A program made the translations under genes and the position numbers. From assembly GCA_963775315.1 (NCBI GenBank), contig CAVZIN010000007.1:620001-684000 (forward strand): 64,000 nucleotides of DNA, written 5' to 3'. Under the pieces are notes generated by a model. The model was not told the origin of the DNA, did not search any database, and saw only the letters and a list, made by a program, of their open reading frames with translations. The stretch is from CAWGHZ01 sp963775315. GTDB taxonomy: Bacteria; Pseudomonadota; Alphaproteobacteria; MPNO01; DASWLB01. Shown here one piece after another: positions 17,225 to 24,792 of this stretch. Position 1 is the stretch's first letter. The number at the start of each line of letters is the position of its first letter.

Positions 17225-18118
17225 GTGGAGAAGGTGCGGGCCAGGTTCGGCGTATCCGAGCGTCGCGCCTGCCGGGTTCTTGGCCAGCACCGCTCCACGC
17301 AGCGCAAGCCGCGCCGCATGCCCGATGACGAGGCGGCGCTGACCGCGGACATCGTCGCGCTGGCCACGGCCTATGGCCGCTATGGCTACCGGCGGATCAC
17401 CGCCCTGCTGCACCACGCAGGTTGGATCGTGAACGCCAAGCGGGTGCAGCGGATCTGGCGACGGGAGGGGCTGAAGGTCCCACAGAAGCAACCGAAGCGG
17501 GGCCGGCTCTGGCTCAACGACGGATCATGCGTAAGGCTGCGTGCCGAGCGGCCCAACCACGTCTGGTCGTACGACTTCGTCGAGGACCGGACCCATGACG
17601 GGAGGAAGTTCCGGATGCTGTGCGTCATCGACGAGTTCACCCGGGAGGCCCTGGCCATCCGGGTCAAGCGCAGGCTCAACTCGACCGACGTTCTGGAGAC
17701 CCTGGCCGATCTGATGATCCTGCGCGGGCCACCCGTCTACGTCCGGTCGGACAACGGGCCGGAGTTCATCGCCACGACGCTACGTGAATGGATCGCCGCT
17801 GTCGGCTCCCGTACTGCCTACATCGAGCCCGGCAGCCCGTGGGAGAACGGCTACTGCGAGAGCTTCAACAGCAAGCTTCGTGACGAGTTGCTGAACGGCG
17901 AGATGTTCTTCAGCCTGGCCGAGGCCCAGGTCCTCATCGAGGCCTGGCGGCGCCATTACAACGCCGTGCGCCCGCACAGCTCGCTCGGCTACCGCCCGCC
18001 GGCGCCCGAGGCCATCGTCCCACGCAGCGGAAGCATCGTGCCATGGGCGAGCGCGCCAGCCGTTGGGGGCGCACGCTCGCCCACCCCGACCATGGCATCA
18101 ACCGACGCCATGCAATAA
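17225..18118 (+). CDS. IS3-family transposase OrfB, DDE integrase (copy 1)
   Basis: Catalytic part of the transposase, about 297 residues from GTG 17225. The frame is open further upstream and overlaps orfA, consistent with production as an OrfAB fusion by -1 frameshifting. The integrase core shows the DDE triad in VWSYDFVEDR (Asp), VRSDNGPEF (Asp) and ENGYCESFNSKLRDE (Glu). It starts with an HTH_21-type segment (RYGYRRITALLHHAGW). It ends GARSPTPTMASTDAMQ, a tail also recognisable in the decayed element end near 44.2 kb. Confidence 0.93.
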   Translation: MEKVRARFGVSERRACRVLGQHRSTQRKPRRMPDDEAALTADIVALATAYGRYGYRRITALLHHAGWIVNAKRVQRIWRREGLKVPQKQPKRGRLWLNDGSCVRLRAERPNHVWSYDFVEDRTHDGRKFRMLCVIDEFTREALAIRVKRRLNSTDVLETLADLMILRGPPVYVRSDNGPEFIATTLREWIAAVGSRTAYIEPGSPWENGYCESFNSKLRDELLNGEMFFSLAEAQVLIEAWRRHYNAVRPHSSLGYRPPAPEAIVPRSGSIVPWASAPAVGGARSPTPTMASTDAMQ

Positions 18119-18152
18119 CATTGAACCTGGATCACCTCTCGGGGGCAGGCCA

Positions 18153-18531
18153 CTGCCTTTCGCCGAGGACCAGTTCGACCGGATTAAGAACCCCTACCTT
18201 CGTCATGGAATTGGCATGGCCGTGGTCGGCGCGCTGTTCTACGCGCTCTTCCACTTTTATGGGCATTATTACGTCGAGGGTGTCGGCTACGCCACCGTCC
18301 AAGCTCTGCTCCTCGGGCAGATGCCAGCAGCTCTATACATTCTCCCGATGCTCTTTCTCGGAAAGCTTTTGGCGATCTCTCTGACGCTCGGTTCCGGCGG
18401 CTCCGGCGGCATCTTTTCGCCCTCGCTTTACATGGGGGCGATGCTGGGGGGCGCGTTCGGAACGCTTGTCCACACCATCTATCCGCTCGCTGGCGCAACG
18501 CCGCAGACCTTTGCCATCGTCGGGATGGCGG
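18153..18531 (+). pseudogene. ClC chloride channel, internal fragment between the two IS copies
   Basis: The frame starts at the right end of IS copy 1 and encodes PFAEDQFDRIKNPYLRHGIG, hydrophobic helices, then GSGGSGGIFSPSLYMGAML, the conserved ClC selectivity-filter motif (GxxxGGxFxPSLxxGA). It ends FAIVGMA at the insertion of IS copy 2. Joining codon GCG plus G at 18528-18531 to CG at 19834 restores GMAAMVGG, the conserved continuation. The N-terminal half is missing, apparently deleted together with the 3' part of the gene at 16708. Confidence 0.9.
18528..18531. repeat. Target-site duplication GCGG, left copy
   Basis: GCGG immediately left of IS copy 2; the same four bases follow the element at 19830. 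Four-base duplications are usual for the IS407 group. Removing the IS and one GCGG restores the ClC reading frame exactly. Confidence 0.9.
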
Positions 18532-18565
18532 TGGCCTGCCCCCGAGAGGTGATCCAGGTTCAATG

Positions 18566-19459
18566 TTATTGCATGGCGTCGGTTGATGCCATGGTCGGGG
18601 TGGGCGAGCGTGCGCCCCCAACGGCTGGCGCGCTCGCCCATGGCACGATGCTTCCGCTGCGTGGGACGATGGCCTCGGGCGCCGGCGGGCGGTAGCCGAG
18701 CGAGCTGTGCGGGCGCACGGCGTTGTAATGGCGCCGCCAGGCCTCGATGAGGACCTGGGCCTCGGCCAGGCTGAAGAACATCTCGCCGTTCAGCAACTCG
18801 TCACGAAGCTTGCTGTTGAAGCTCTCGCAGTAGCCGTTCTCCCACGGGCTGCCGGGCTCGATGTAGGCAGTACGGGAGCCGACAGCGGCGATCCATTCAC
18901 GTAGCGTCGTGGCGATGAACTCCGGCCCGTTGTCCGACCGGACGTAGACGGGTGGCCCGCGCAGGATCATCAGATCGGCCAGGGTCTCCAGAACGTCGGT
19001 CGAGTTGAGCCTGCGCTTGACCCGGATGGCCAGGGCCTCCCGGGTGAACTCGTCGATGACGCACAGCATCCGGAACTTCCTCCCGTCATGGGTCCGGTCC
19101 TCGACGAAGTCGTACGACCAGACGTGGTTGGGCCGCTCGGCACGCAGCCTTACGCATGATCCGTCGTTGAGCCAGAGCCGGCCCCGCTTCGGTTGCTTCT
19201 GTGGGACCTTCAGCCCCTCCCGTCGCCAGATCCGCTGCACCCGCTTGGCGTTCACGATCCAACCTGCGTGGTGCAGCAGGGCGGTGATCCGCCGGTAGCC
19301 ATAGCGGCCATAGGCCGTGGCCAGCGCGACGATGTCCGCGGTCAGCGCCGCCTCGTCATCGGGCATGCGGCGCGGCTTGCGCTGCGTGGAGCGGTGCTGG
19401 CCAAGAACCCGGCAGGCGCGACGCTCGGATACGCCGAACCTGGCCCGCACCTTCTCCAC
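18566..19459 (-). CDS. IS3-family transposase OrfB, DDE integrase (copy 2)
   Basis: Same protein as the OrfB of copy 1, on the opposite strand, with the complete DDE triad. The frame continues upstream to overlap orfA. No disabling change is seen, so the element is probably still active. Confidence 0.93.
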   Translation of the reverse strand: MEKVRARFGVSERRACRVLGQHRSTQRKPRRMPDDEAALTADIVALATAYGRYGYRRITALLHHAGWIVNAKRVQRIWRREGLKVPQKQPKRGRLWLNDGSCVRLRAERPNHVWSYDFVEDRTHDGRKFRMLCVIDEFTREALAIRVKRRLNSTDVLETLADLMILRGPPVYVRSDNGPEFIATTLREWIAAVGSRTAYIEPGSPWENGYCESFNSKLRDELLNGEMFFSLAEAQVLIEAWRRHYNAVRPHSSLGYRPPAPEAIVPRSGSIVPWASAPAVGGARSPTPTMASTDAMQ

Positions 19460-19482
19460 GCAAGCACGGCGACGGGCGGGGC

Positions 19483-19761
19483 TTAGAAGTTTCCCCGGGC
19501 GGCCTCTGTCAGGATCATCTTGTCCAACGTGAGATCGGACACTGCACGGCGCAGCCGCGCGTTCTCGAGCTCCAGCTCCTTCAGCCGCTTCACCTGGTCT
19601 GTCTTCATCCCGCCGTACTCCGCCCGCCAGCGGAAATACGTCGTCTCCGTCACCGCGATCGACTTCACCGCCTCGGCCACCGACATCCCCTGACCGGTCA
19701 GGACATCCACCTGCCGCAGCTTGGCGACGATCTCTTCGGGCTTGTGACGCTTCCTGGCCAT
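19483..19761 (-). CDS. IS3-family transposase OrfA (copy 2)
   Basis: Same 92-residue OrfA as in copy 1 (start MARKRHKPEEI, helix-turn-helix, leucine-zipper-like C-terminus), here reading away from the downstream ClC fragment. An ATG near the IS end (19803) is in frame with that ClC fragment, so read-out of a truncated ClC C-terminus is conceivable but unproven. Confidence 0.92.
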   Translation of the reverse strand: MARKRHKPEEIVAKLRQVDVLTGQGMSVAEAVKSIAVTETTYFRWRAEYGGMKTDQVKRLKELELENARLRRAVSDLTLDKMILTEAARGNF

Positions 19762-19829
19762 CTCTCCATCCTTCCAATCAGGCCCGCAGGCCAACTTACC
19801 GGATGGATCACTTCTTGGGGGTCAGGCCA

Positions 19830-19833
19830 GCGG
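19830..19833. repeat. Target-site duplication GCGG, right copy
   Basis: Right-hand copy of the 4-bp duplication made by insertion of IS copy 2; identical to 18528-18531. Confidence 0.9.
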
Positions 19834-20456
19834 CGATGGTCGGCGGCGCCACCGGTGCGGCGATGACCGCGGTCACCATGATCTTCGAAATGACGCGCGA
19901 CTATGGAATGGTCATGCCCATGATCGTTGCCGTTGCGCTCAGCCTCGGCGTGCGCCGAGTGCTCTCGCGCGAGAGCGTTTACACCGTAAAGCTGGTCGCG
20001 CGCCGACATTTCATTCCAAAGGCGATGCACGCGAACATGTTCATGGTGCACCAGGCGGCCGATGTGATGATCAAGGATATCCTTCTACTGCCCGCTTCGA
20101 CAGACTTCGACGCATTTCTGCGGCGGCCCGACCATGACGGCGGACTGAAGCACGTCGTGGTGACGGAGGATGACCGCATCTTCGGCGTGATGCGCGTCAA
20201 TACTGGCTTTCGCAAAGGGCTCAAAGGCGCCTATAGCGGCGTCACGCTCGGCGACGTGGCCCAGAAAAACTTCGTCATAGCTCACGAGGACGATATCGCC
20301 TTCGACATCATCGACCGCATGTGGCGTACGAACGCGGCGATGGCGGTGGTCGTGAAGGCGAAGGCGGCTCCGCTCGCCGAAAATGTGCACGGCATCATCT
20401 CGAAGGAACATGTCGCCGATTCGGTCGCCGAGAGCATCAGGCCCTATGCGCGATGA
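19834..20456 (+). pseudogene. ClC chloride channel, C-terminal fragment with CBS domains
   Basis: The continuation of the ClC gene after IS copy 2 encodes MVGGATGAAMTAVTMIFEM, the conserved last membrane helices, then VRRVLSRESVYTVKL and a cytoplasmic part with two CBS-like modules. The first begins around AADVMIKDILLLP and the second around TLGDVAQKNFVIAHED. It stops at 20456. The intact protein would have been a chloride channel or H+/Cl- exchanger with a regulatory tail; with its N-terminus gone and an IS inside it is non-functional. Confidence 0.9.
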
Positions 20457-20582
20457 CCGGCGAGTGAAGACATGCTCGGAACCTTGGACGCCGTACCGCA
20501 TCTGGCTTGTAAACATGTCGTGTAACAATAGACTTTGCCACTTCTGGATCCGCACATTCATTGAAAAGCATGAGGCGACAGT

Positions 20583-21350
20583 ATGACGGGGGTTGTTCTC
20601 GGCGGAGCGTTCGCCGGTCTGGCACTCGGCATGCTGGGCGCGGGGGGCACAATTATCGGGCTTCCGTTGTTTCTCTATCTTGGCGGGCCGCAGGGGCACG
20701 CCGCCTTCGGCACGAACGCATTCGGTGTCGCGGTCATCGCGGCCCTGCTGCTGTTGTGGCGCGTACAAAAGAGACAGGTGAATCTTGTACCGGGGATCGT
20801 GTTCGCCATCCCTGGGCTAGTCGGAATCGCCATCGGGGCCCGATTGGGCCTCGTCTACCCGGCAGCGAAGCTTGTCGCGCTCCTCAGCTTCCTGATCCTG
20901 GTCGTCGCGGGCTGGATTGGCTATCTCGGCTTCCGGTCCCGATCCGCCGCCAGCATCGATCCCGCCATCCCGGCGCGTCGGATCACGTGGGGGCGGGCAC
21001 TTCTGATTGCACCGACGGCTTTTGTCATCGGCACGATATCGGGCTTCTTTGCCATCGGCGGCGGGTTTCTCATCGTGCCCGGGCTCGCGATCGCGGCGAA
21101 GATCGACCTGCGCGATTCGGCACGGTCCTCCCTGGTGCCGATCGCCGCATTCGCAGCGCTCGACGCCGTCGAATACATCCTCGCCGGCCAGGTGCGATTC
21201 GAGGCGAGCGGTATCATGATCGTGGCGGGGCTCGCCGGCGGCGCCGCAGGCATCGCCCTCGGGAACAAGCTATCCCTGCCGGTGATTCAACGGGCCTTCG
21301 CCGTCTTCCTGGCGTGCGTCGCGGTTTACATGATCGCGCAGCACGTGTGA
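20583..21350 (+). CDS. TauE/SafE family membrane permease
   Basis: Integral membrane protein of 255 residues with about eight hydrophobic segments. The family pattern is seen in GLALGMLGAGGTIIGLPLF near the N-terminus and its repeat GTISGFFAIGGGFLIVPGL in the second half, the internal duplication typical of TauE/SafE. Family members export sulfite, sulfoacetate and related organosulfur anions. A sulfite dehydrogenase is encoded 18 kb downstream, but no direct link is visible. Confidence 0.85.
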   Translation: MTGVVLGGAFAGLALGMLGAGGTIIGLPLFLYLGGPQGHAAFGTNAFGVAVIAALLLLWRVQKRQVNLVPGIVFAIPGLVGIAIGARLGLVYPAAKLVALLSFLILVVAGWIGYLGFRSRSAASIDPAIPARRITWGRALLIAPTAFVIGTISGFFAIGGGFLIVPGLAIAAKIDLRDSARSSLVPIAAFAALDAVEYILAGQVRFEASGIMIVAGLAGGAAGIALGNKLSLPVIQRAFAVFLACVAVYMIAQHV

Positions 21351-21373
21351 CCGCGGCGCGCTGGAAAGGGCGG

Positions 21374-22000
21374 TCAGTAGAGCTCGTCGGGAAGGCGCTT
21401 GAAATAGTCGGCATCGAAGGCCGCCTTGTCGGTGCCCGGATCGCGCGCCACCGCGAAGTCACCGATCGTCGGGGCGGCATCGGGCCGCTTGCCCGAGCCG
21501 GACCTCCACAGGTCGGACCGGACCAGCGCCTTGGGGCAGTGGTGAAACGCCTGGTCGACCTCGACGACAATGACGGCGCTCGGCTCGCGCCCGTTCACCG
21601 CGAACCGGCGCTTCAGGTCGGGATCGACGCTCACGCGCCCGCGGCCGTTCACGCGGTAGGTCTCGTTCGCGCCGGGGATGAGGAAGATCAGCCCCACCTG
21701 CGGGTTCGCGATCAAGTTCTTGAGCCCGTCGAGCCGGTTGTTGCCGCGCCGGTCGGGAATCATCAGCGTCCGCCCGTCCGCGTCGACGGCGACGAAGCCC
21801 GGCCGGTCGCCCTTGGGTGAGCAGTCGAGGCCCTGCGCGCTTCCGCTCGCCATCACAAGGAAGGGCGAGGCGGCGATGAAAGCGCGCCCGACCGCGTCGA
21901 CGTGGTCGATCTCCTTCTTGAGCACCCGATCCATCGGGGTCGCATAGTGGTCGGCAAGTTGACCGGCCGTCGAGATCGTAAACTCAGCCTCTGCGTCCAT
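21374..22000 (-). CDS. Pyridoxamine 5'-phosphate oxidase (PPOX) family FMN-binding protein
   Basis: Protein of 208 residues with a split-barrel FMN fold: KEIDHVDAVGRAFIAASPFLVMAS, DCSPKGDRPGFVAVD, TLMIPDRRGNNRLDGLKNLIANPQVGLIF and a C-terminal CPKALVRSDLW. This resembles the MSMEG_1061-type branch, FMN- or F420-dependent reductases rather than true PdxH. ATG 22000 has an AGGAAGG upstream; an earlier in-frame start at 22057 is less likely. It follows nsrR and the DUF488 gene on the same strand and may share their transcript. Confidence 0.83.
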   Translation of the reverse strand: MDAEAEFTISTAGQLADHYATPMDRVLKKEIDHVDAVGRAFIAASPFLVMASGSAQGLDCSPKGDRPGFVAVDADGRTLMIPDRRGNNRLDGLKNLIANPQVGLIFLIPGANETYRVNGRGRVSVDPDLKRRFAVNGREPSAVIVVEVDQAFHHCPKALVRSDLWRSGSGKRPDAAPTIGDFAVARDPGTDKAAFDADYFKRLPDELY

Positions 22001-22068
22001 GGTCCACGCCCTTCCTATCTCCGGCAATCGAGCCGATATCCAAAGCATTGGTGGCATTTACCCGGGCG

Positions 22069-22443
22069 TCAATTGCCTTTTGCCGCCTCGAGAACATTCC
22101 GCAGTACGATCGCGTGATTATGCTGTTCGTCGCGCGCCGCGTAGACGAGCGTCACCGGGCCGCTGCGCGCGAGGGCGCGAAGCTCGTCGAGACGGCCGGT
22201 CTGGCCAGAAATCTCCGCGCGGTAGCGCTCCTGGAACGCGACCCATCGGCTCGGATCGTGGCCGAACCAACGGCGCAGCTCGGAACTCGGCGCGATGTCC
22301 TTCGGCCAGCGGTCGATGGCGGCGTCCGACTTGCGCAGACCGCGCGGCCACAGCCGGTCCACGAGGATACGTTCGCCGTCCTCCGGCGTTGGCGGGTCGT
22401 AAGCGCGCTTCAGACGGAAGCCTGGGTTCTTCGCTGCTGGCAT
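22069..22443 (-). CDS. DUF488 family protein
   Basis: Protein of 124 residues with the DUF488 signature RLKRAYDPPTPEDGERILVDRLWPRGL, DRWPKDIAPS and a C-terminal GPVTLVYAARDEQHNHA. The family function is not established. Its ATG lies one base beyond the end of the NsrR-type gene, so the two are almost certainly translated from one mRNA, and it may take part in the nitrosative response. Confidence 0.87.
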   Translation of the reverse strand: MPAAKNPGFRLKRAYDPPTPEDGERILVDRLWPRGLRKSDAAIDRWPKDIAPSSELRRWFGHDPSRWVAFQERYRAEISGQTGRLDELRALARSGPVTLVYAARDEQHNHAIVLRNVLEAAKGN

Positions 22444-22444
22444 C

Positions 22445-22921
22445 TCAAGACCTCGCTGTCTTTTGCACCCGTGGATTTCGTGCGGCCTCGTCGATTTGAA
22501 GCAGTCGAATGAGGCTGCCACGCGGCTGCAGAAGGTCGGCGACCGTGTAGCGGTCCAGCGTGGCCAGGAAAGCGTCTGTCGCCTCGCGCAGCGCTTGGCG
22601 CAAGCCACAACAGTCCTCGATGGGGCAAAAGCCCGGCTCGTTCTGCATGCAGCCGACCACGCCGAGTTCGGCCTCCATGTCGCGGACGACGGCGCCCACG
22701 ACAATGTCGCCCGGCTTCCGGGCTAGGCGCGTGCCGCCGTTCTTGCCCCGAAGGGTCTGCAAATATCCCTTCCGGGCGAGACGGTGGACCACCTTCATGG
22801 CATGGCCCTTCGGCAGGCCGAAATGCGCGGCGATTTCGGGAATCGTGGCGAGCGCGCCTTTCTTCAGCCCAGCATACAAGAGCACGCGCAGCGCATAATC
22901 CGTATGCAATGTAAGGTGCAT
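22445..22921 (-). CDS. nsrR: Rrf2-family transcriptional regulator, NsrR-like
   Basis: Protein of 158 residues: MHLTLHTDYALRVLLYAGL starts the winged helix-turn-helix, and GCMQNEPGFCPIEDCCGL holds the cysteines that would bind the iron-sulfur cluster. The spacing and the following ALREATDAFLATLDRYTVADLL fit NsrR, the nitric-oxide-sensing repressor. ATG 22921 is used because the family start is MxLTxxTDYALR. It diverges from an NnrS gene with an 8-bp inverted repeat between them, and a nitric oxide reductase lies nearby. Context and motif agree well. Confidence 0.8.
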   Translation of the reverse strand: MHLTLHTDYALRVLLYAGLKKGALATIPEIAAHFGLPKGHAMKVVHRLARKGYLQTLRGKNGGTRLARKPGDIVVGAVVRDMEAELGVVGCMQNEPGFCPIEDCCGLRQALREATDAFLATLDRYTVADLLQPRGSLIRLLQIDEAARNPRVQKTARS

Positions 22922-22960
22922 CGATTCCTTCGATCTGGCCGCCCTATCGGGTGGCAAAAA

Positions 22961-22995
22961 TAACATTCGTATCATATATATGTTTTGGAATGTTA
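22961..22995. promoter_or_regulatory. Inverted repeat TAACATTC-N19-GAATGTTA between nsrR and nnrS
   Basis: Perfect 8-bp arms at 22961-22968 and 22988-22995 flank an AT-rich core (ATCATATATATG), in the otherwise GC-rich gap between the divergent nsrR and nnrS genes. Rrf2/NsrR proteins bind AT-rich inverted repeats in such positions, so this is a good candidate operator for both promoters. An ATTCGTATC-like string recurs upstream of norB near 27230, more weakly. Confidence 0.5.
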
Positions 22996-23044
22996 GGCCG
23001 CAAGCCTCGCCGAAGCTGACCAGAATACAAAGGTGGTTCATACC

Positions 23045-24253
23045 GTGAACGCCGTTCCGCGATACCGCGCGTTTTCGGGCCCGGCACTCCTGTCCGCAGG
23101 GTTTCGCCCATTCTTCCTTGGCGCGGCGATCTGGGCCGCCGCGGCAATCCCGTTGTGGCTCTGCGCCTACGCCGATGGGCTAGTCTTGCCGACGCACCTC
23201 GCGCCGGCTGTCTGGCATGCGCACGAGATGATTTTCGGCTTCGCCGCCGCGACCGTCGCGGGGTTCCTGCTCACCGCCATCCCCAACTGGACCGGCCGCC
23301 TGCCCTTGCAGGGCTGGCCCCTGGCACTACTCGTCGCGCTGTGGACGCTCGGGCGGATCGCGGTTCTCATTTCCGCGGAAGTTGGCGCACTTGCGGCCGC
23401 TGTGGCGGACCTCAGCTTTCCCGCGGTGTTTTTCGCGGTTGTCGCGCGAGAAATTCTCGCCGGAAAAAATTGGCGCAACCTGCCTGTGCTCGCCGCATTG
23501 GCGCTGCTACTTGCCGCGAATTTGCTGGTCCACCTTGACGCGGTCGGCCTTGCCAGCACCGCACAGCTCGGCAACCGGCTGGGGCTCGCCACGCTGCTCA
23601 TGCTGATCTCGCTCGTCGGCGGCCGGATCGTTCCAAGCTTCACGCGGAACTGGCTGGCGAAGATGCGGCCGGGGATTTCGGTCCCCATGCCCGAGGGACG
23701 TTTCGATCTTGCCGTGATGGCGGTCACGGGCGCAGCCCTGCTCGCCTGGACCGCGGCGCCCGAAGCGGCCGCGACATCCTGGGCGCTGCTGGCGGCCGGG
23801 ATTGCCGTCGCGGCGCGCCTGTCCCGCTGGCGCGGCATCCGTACCGCGCGCGAACCGCTGCTGGCGATCCTCCATCTCGGCTATGGCTGGCTGGCGCTGG
23901 GCCTGGTCGTGCTCGGCGTCAACGGCATCCATGAGGTACTGCCGGCGTCCGCGGCGCTGCATGCCGTGACGGTCGGCGCCGTCGGCACCATGACGCTCGC
24001 CATGATGACGCGAGCCACCCTGGGCCATACCGGACAGAAGCTGACGGCGGGGCCGGGCTCGATTGCGATCTACGCCCTCGTCACAATCGCCGCCGCGTTG
24101 CGCGTCCTGGCCCCAGTCGACGGCGATGCGTACACGCCAGCGCTGGTCGTCGCCAGCTTCGCCTGGACCGGCGCGTTCGGTTTGTTCGCGGTCGTTTATG
24201 GCCGCCTGCTCGCGCTCCCGCTCGTACACCGCGGGACCGCAAGCGCGGCCTGA
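23045..24253 (+). CDS. nnrS: NnrS family heme/copper membrane protein
   Basis: Polytopic membrane protein of about 402 residues with some twelve hydrophobic segments. NnrS landmarks are FSGPALLSAGFRPFFLGA at the start, WHAHEMIFGFAAATVAGFLLTA, GRIVPSFTRNWL and HAVTVGAVGTMTLAMMTRATLGHTG near the end. NnrS protects against nitric oxide stress and is commonly controlled by NsrR or NnrR. The GTG at 23045 is my preferred start (AAAGG about 11 bases upstream); a GTG at 23033 is also in frame. It is followed 24 bases later by a small membrane protein. Confidence 0.88.
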   Translation: MNAVPRYRAFSGPALLSAGFRPFFLGAAIWAAAAIPLWLCAYADGLVLPTHLAPAVWHAHEMIFGFAAATVAGFLLTAIPNWTGRLPLQGWPLALLVALWTLGRIAVLISAEVGALAAAVADLSFPAVFFAVVAREILAGKNWRNLPVLAALALLLAANLLVHLDAVGLASTAQLGNRLGLATLLMLISLVGGRIVPSFTRNWLAKMRPGISVPMPEGRFDLAVMAVTGAALLAWTAAPEAAATSWALLAAGIAVAARLSRWRGIRTAREPLLAILHLGYGWLALGLVVLGVNGIHEVLPASAALHAVTVGAVGTMTLAMMTRATLGHTGQKLTAGPGSIAIYALVTIAAALRVLAPVDGDAYTPALVVASFAWTGAFGLFAVVYGRLLALPLVHRGTASAA

Positions 24254-24277
24254 CGCAGACTGTACGGAGGCAGATTC

Positions 24278-24751
24278 ATGGAAATCGACTGGGGCATCGT
24301 CGCGCGCGCCATTCACGTTCTTTCGATTGTCGTCTGGATCGGTGGCGTATCGCTCGTGACCACGGTGCTACTCCCGGCGATCCGGCGGAAGCCGCCGGAC
24401 CTATGGTTGGCAGAATTCGACGCGGTCGAGCGGTGCTTCGCACCACAGGCGCGTATCGCCGTGCTGCTGGTGCTGCTCAGCGGTCTCTACATGCTTTACG
24501 CCTACGATATGTGGGACCGGTTCGCGGACGGCGCGTATTGGTGGATGGACCTGATGGTCGGCGTTTGGGCGATATTTGCGGCGCTGCTTTTCGTGATCGA
24601 ACCGCTGGTTTCCCGCCGCATTGCACGCCGCCGCACAGCATTGAGGCCGGAGCTCGCGATGGCCGGGATGCTCTTGATGCATCGCGTGCTGCTGGGGCTG
24701 TCGCTGCTCACGATCTTTGCCGCGGTCGGCGGAAGCCGCGGCATGTTCTGA
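24278..24751 (+). CDS. Small four-helix membrane protein, CopD-like
   Basis: Protein of 157 residues with four predicted membrane helices. The first contains ARAIHVLSIVVWIGGVSLV, the His...WIGG pattern seen in CopD/DUF2269-like haem or copper membrane proteins; the last carries LLMHRVLLGLSLLTIF. It sits directly after nnrS on the same strand and ends 41 bases from the convergent norB stop, so a role in the nitric oxide response is likely. No precise function can be given. Confidence 0.78.
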   Translation: MEIDWGIVARAIHVLSIVVWIGGVSLVTTVLLPAIRRKPPDLWLAEFDAVERCFAPQARIAVLLVLLSGLYMLYAYDMWDRFADGAYWWMDLMVGVWAIFAALLFVIEPLVSRRIARRRTALRPELAMAGMLLMHRVLLGLSLLTIFAAVGGSRGMF

Positions 24752-24792
24752 GGCCACGGGAAATCAGCGGCGCGCCGGCGACCATCCCCATT

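Larger units (their letters stand above)
16855..18152 (+). mobile_element. IS3-family (IS407-like) insertion sequence, copy 1
   Basis: Element of 1,298 bp bounded by imperfect terminal inverted repeats: left end TGGCCTGACCCCCAAGAAG, right end (reversed) TGGCCTGCCCCCGAGAGG, both continuing into GTGATCC. It carries orfA and a DDE-type orfB in the overlapping arrangement of IS3 elements. A second copy of the same length lies inverted at 18532. The flanks of this copy (GTGC on the left, CTGC on the right) do not match, so it lacks a target duplication. The DNA to its left and right comes from two different genes, as expected after an IS-mediated deletion or rearrangement. Confidence 0.95.
18532..19829 (-). 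mobile_element. IS3-family (IS407-like) insertion sequence, copy 2, inverted
   Basis: Element of 1,298 bp, same length and same encoded proteins as copy 1 but in the opposite orientation. Its ends read TGGCCTGCCCCCGAGAGG on the left and, reversed, TGGCCTGACCCCCAAGAAG on the right. It is flanked by a perfect 4-bp duplication (GCGG) and splits the ClC gene between GMA and AMVGG. Matching proteins and an intact duplication suggest a recent insertion. The two inverted copies enclose a 379-bp ClC fragment and could recombine to invert it. Confidence 0.95.

Noticed and set aside
16855..19829. Composite transposon carrying a cargo gene between the two IS copies
   Set aside because: The segment between is just 379 bp of ClC gene; copy 2 has its own target duplication inside ClC, so it inserted on its own and the pair did not move as one unit.
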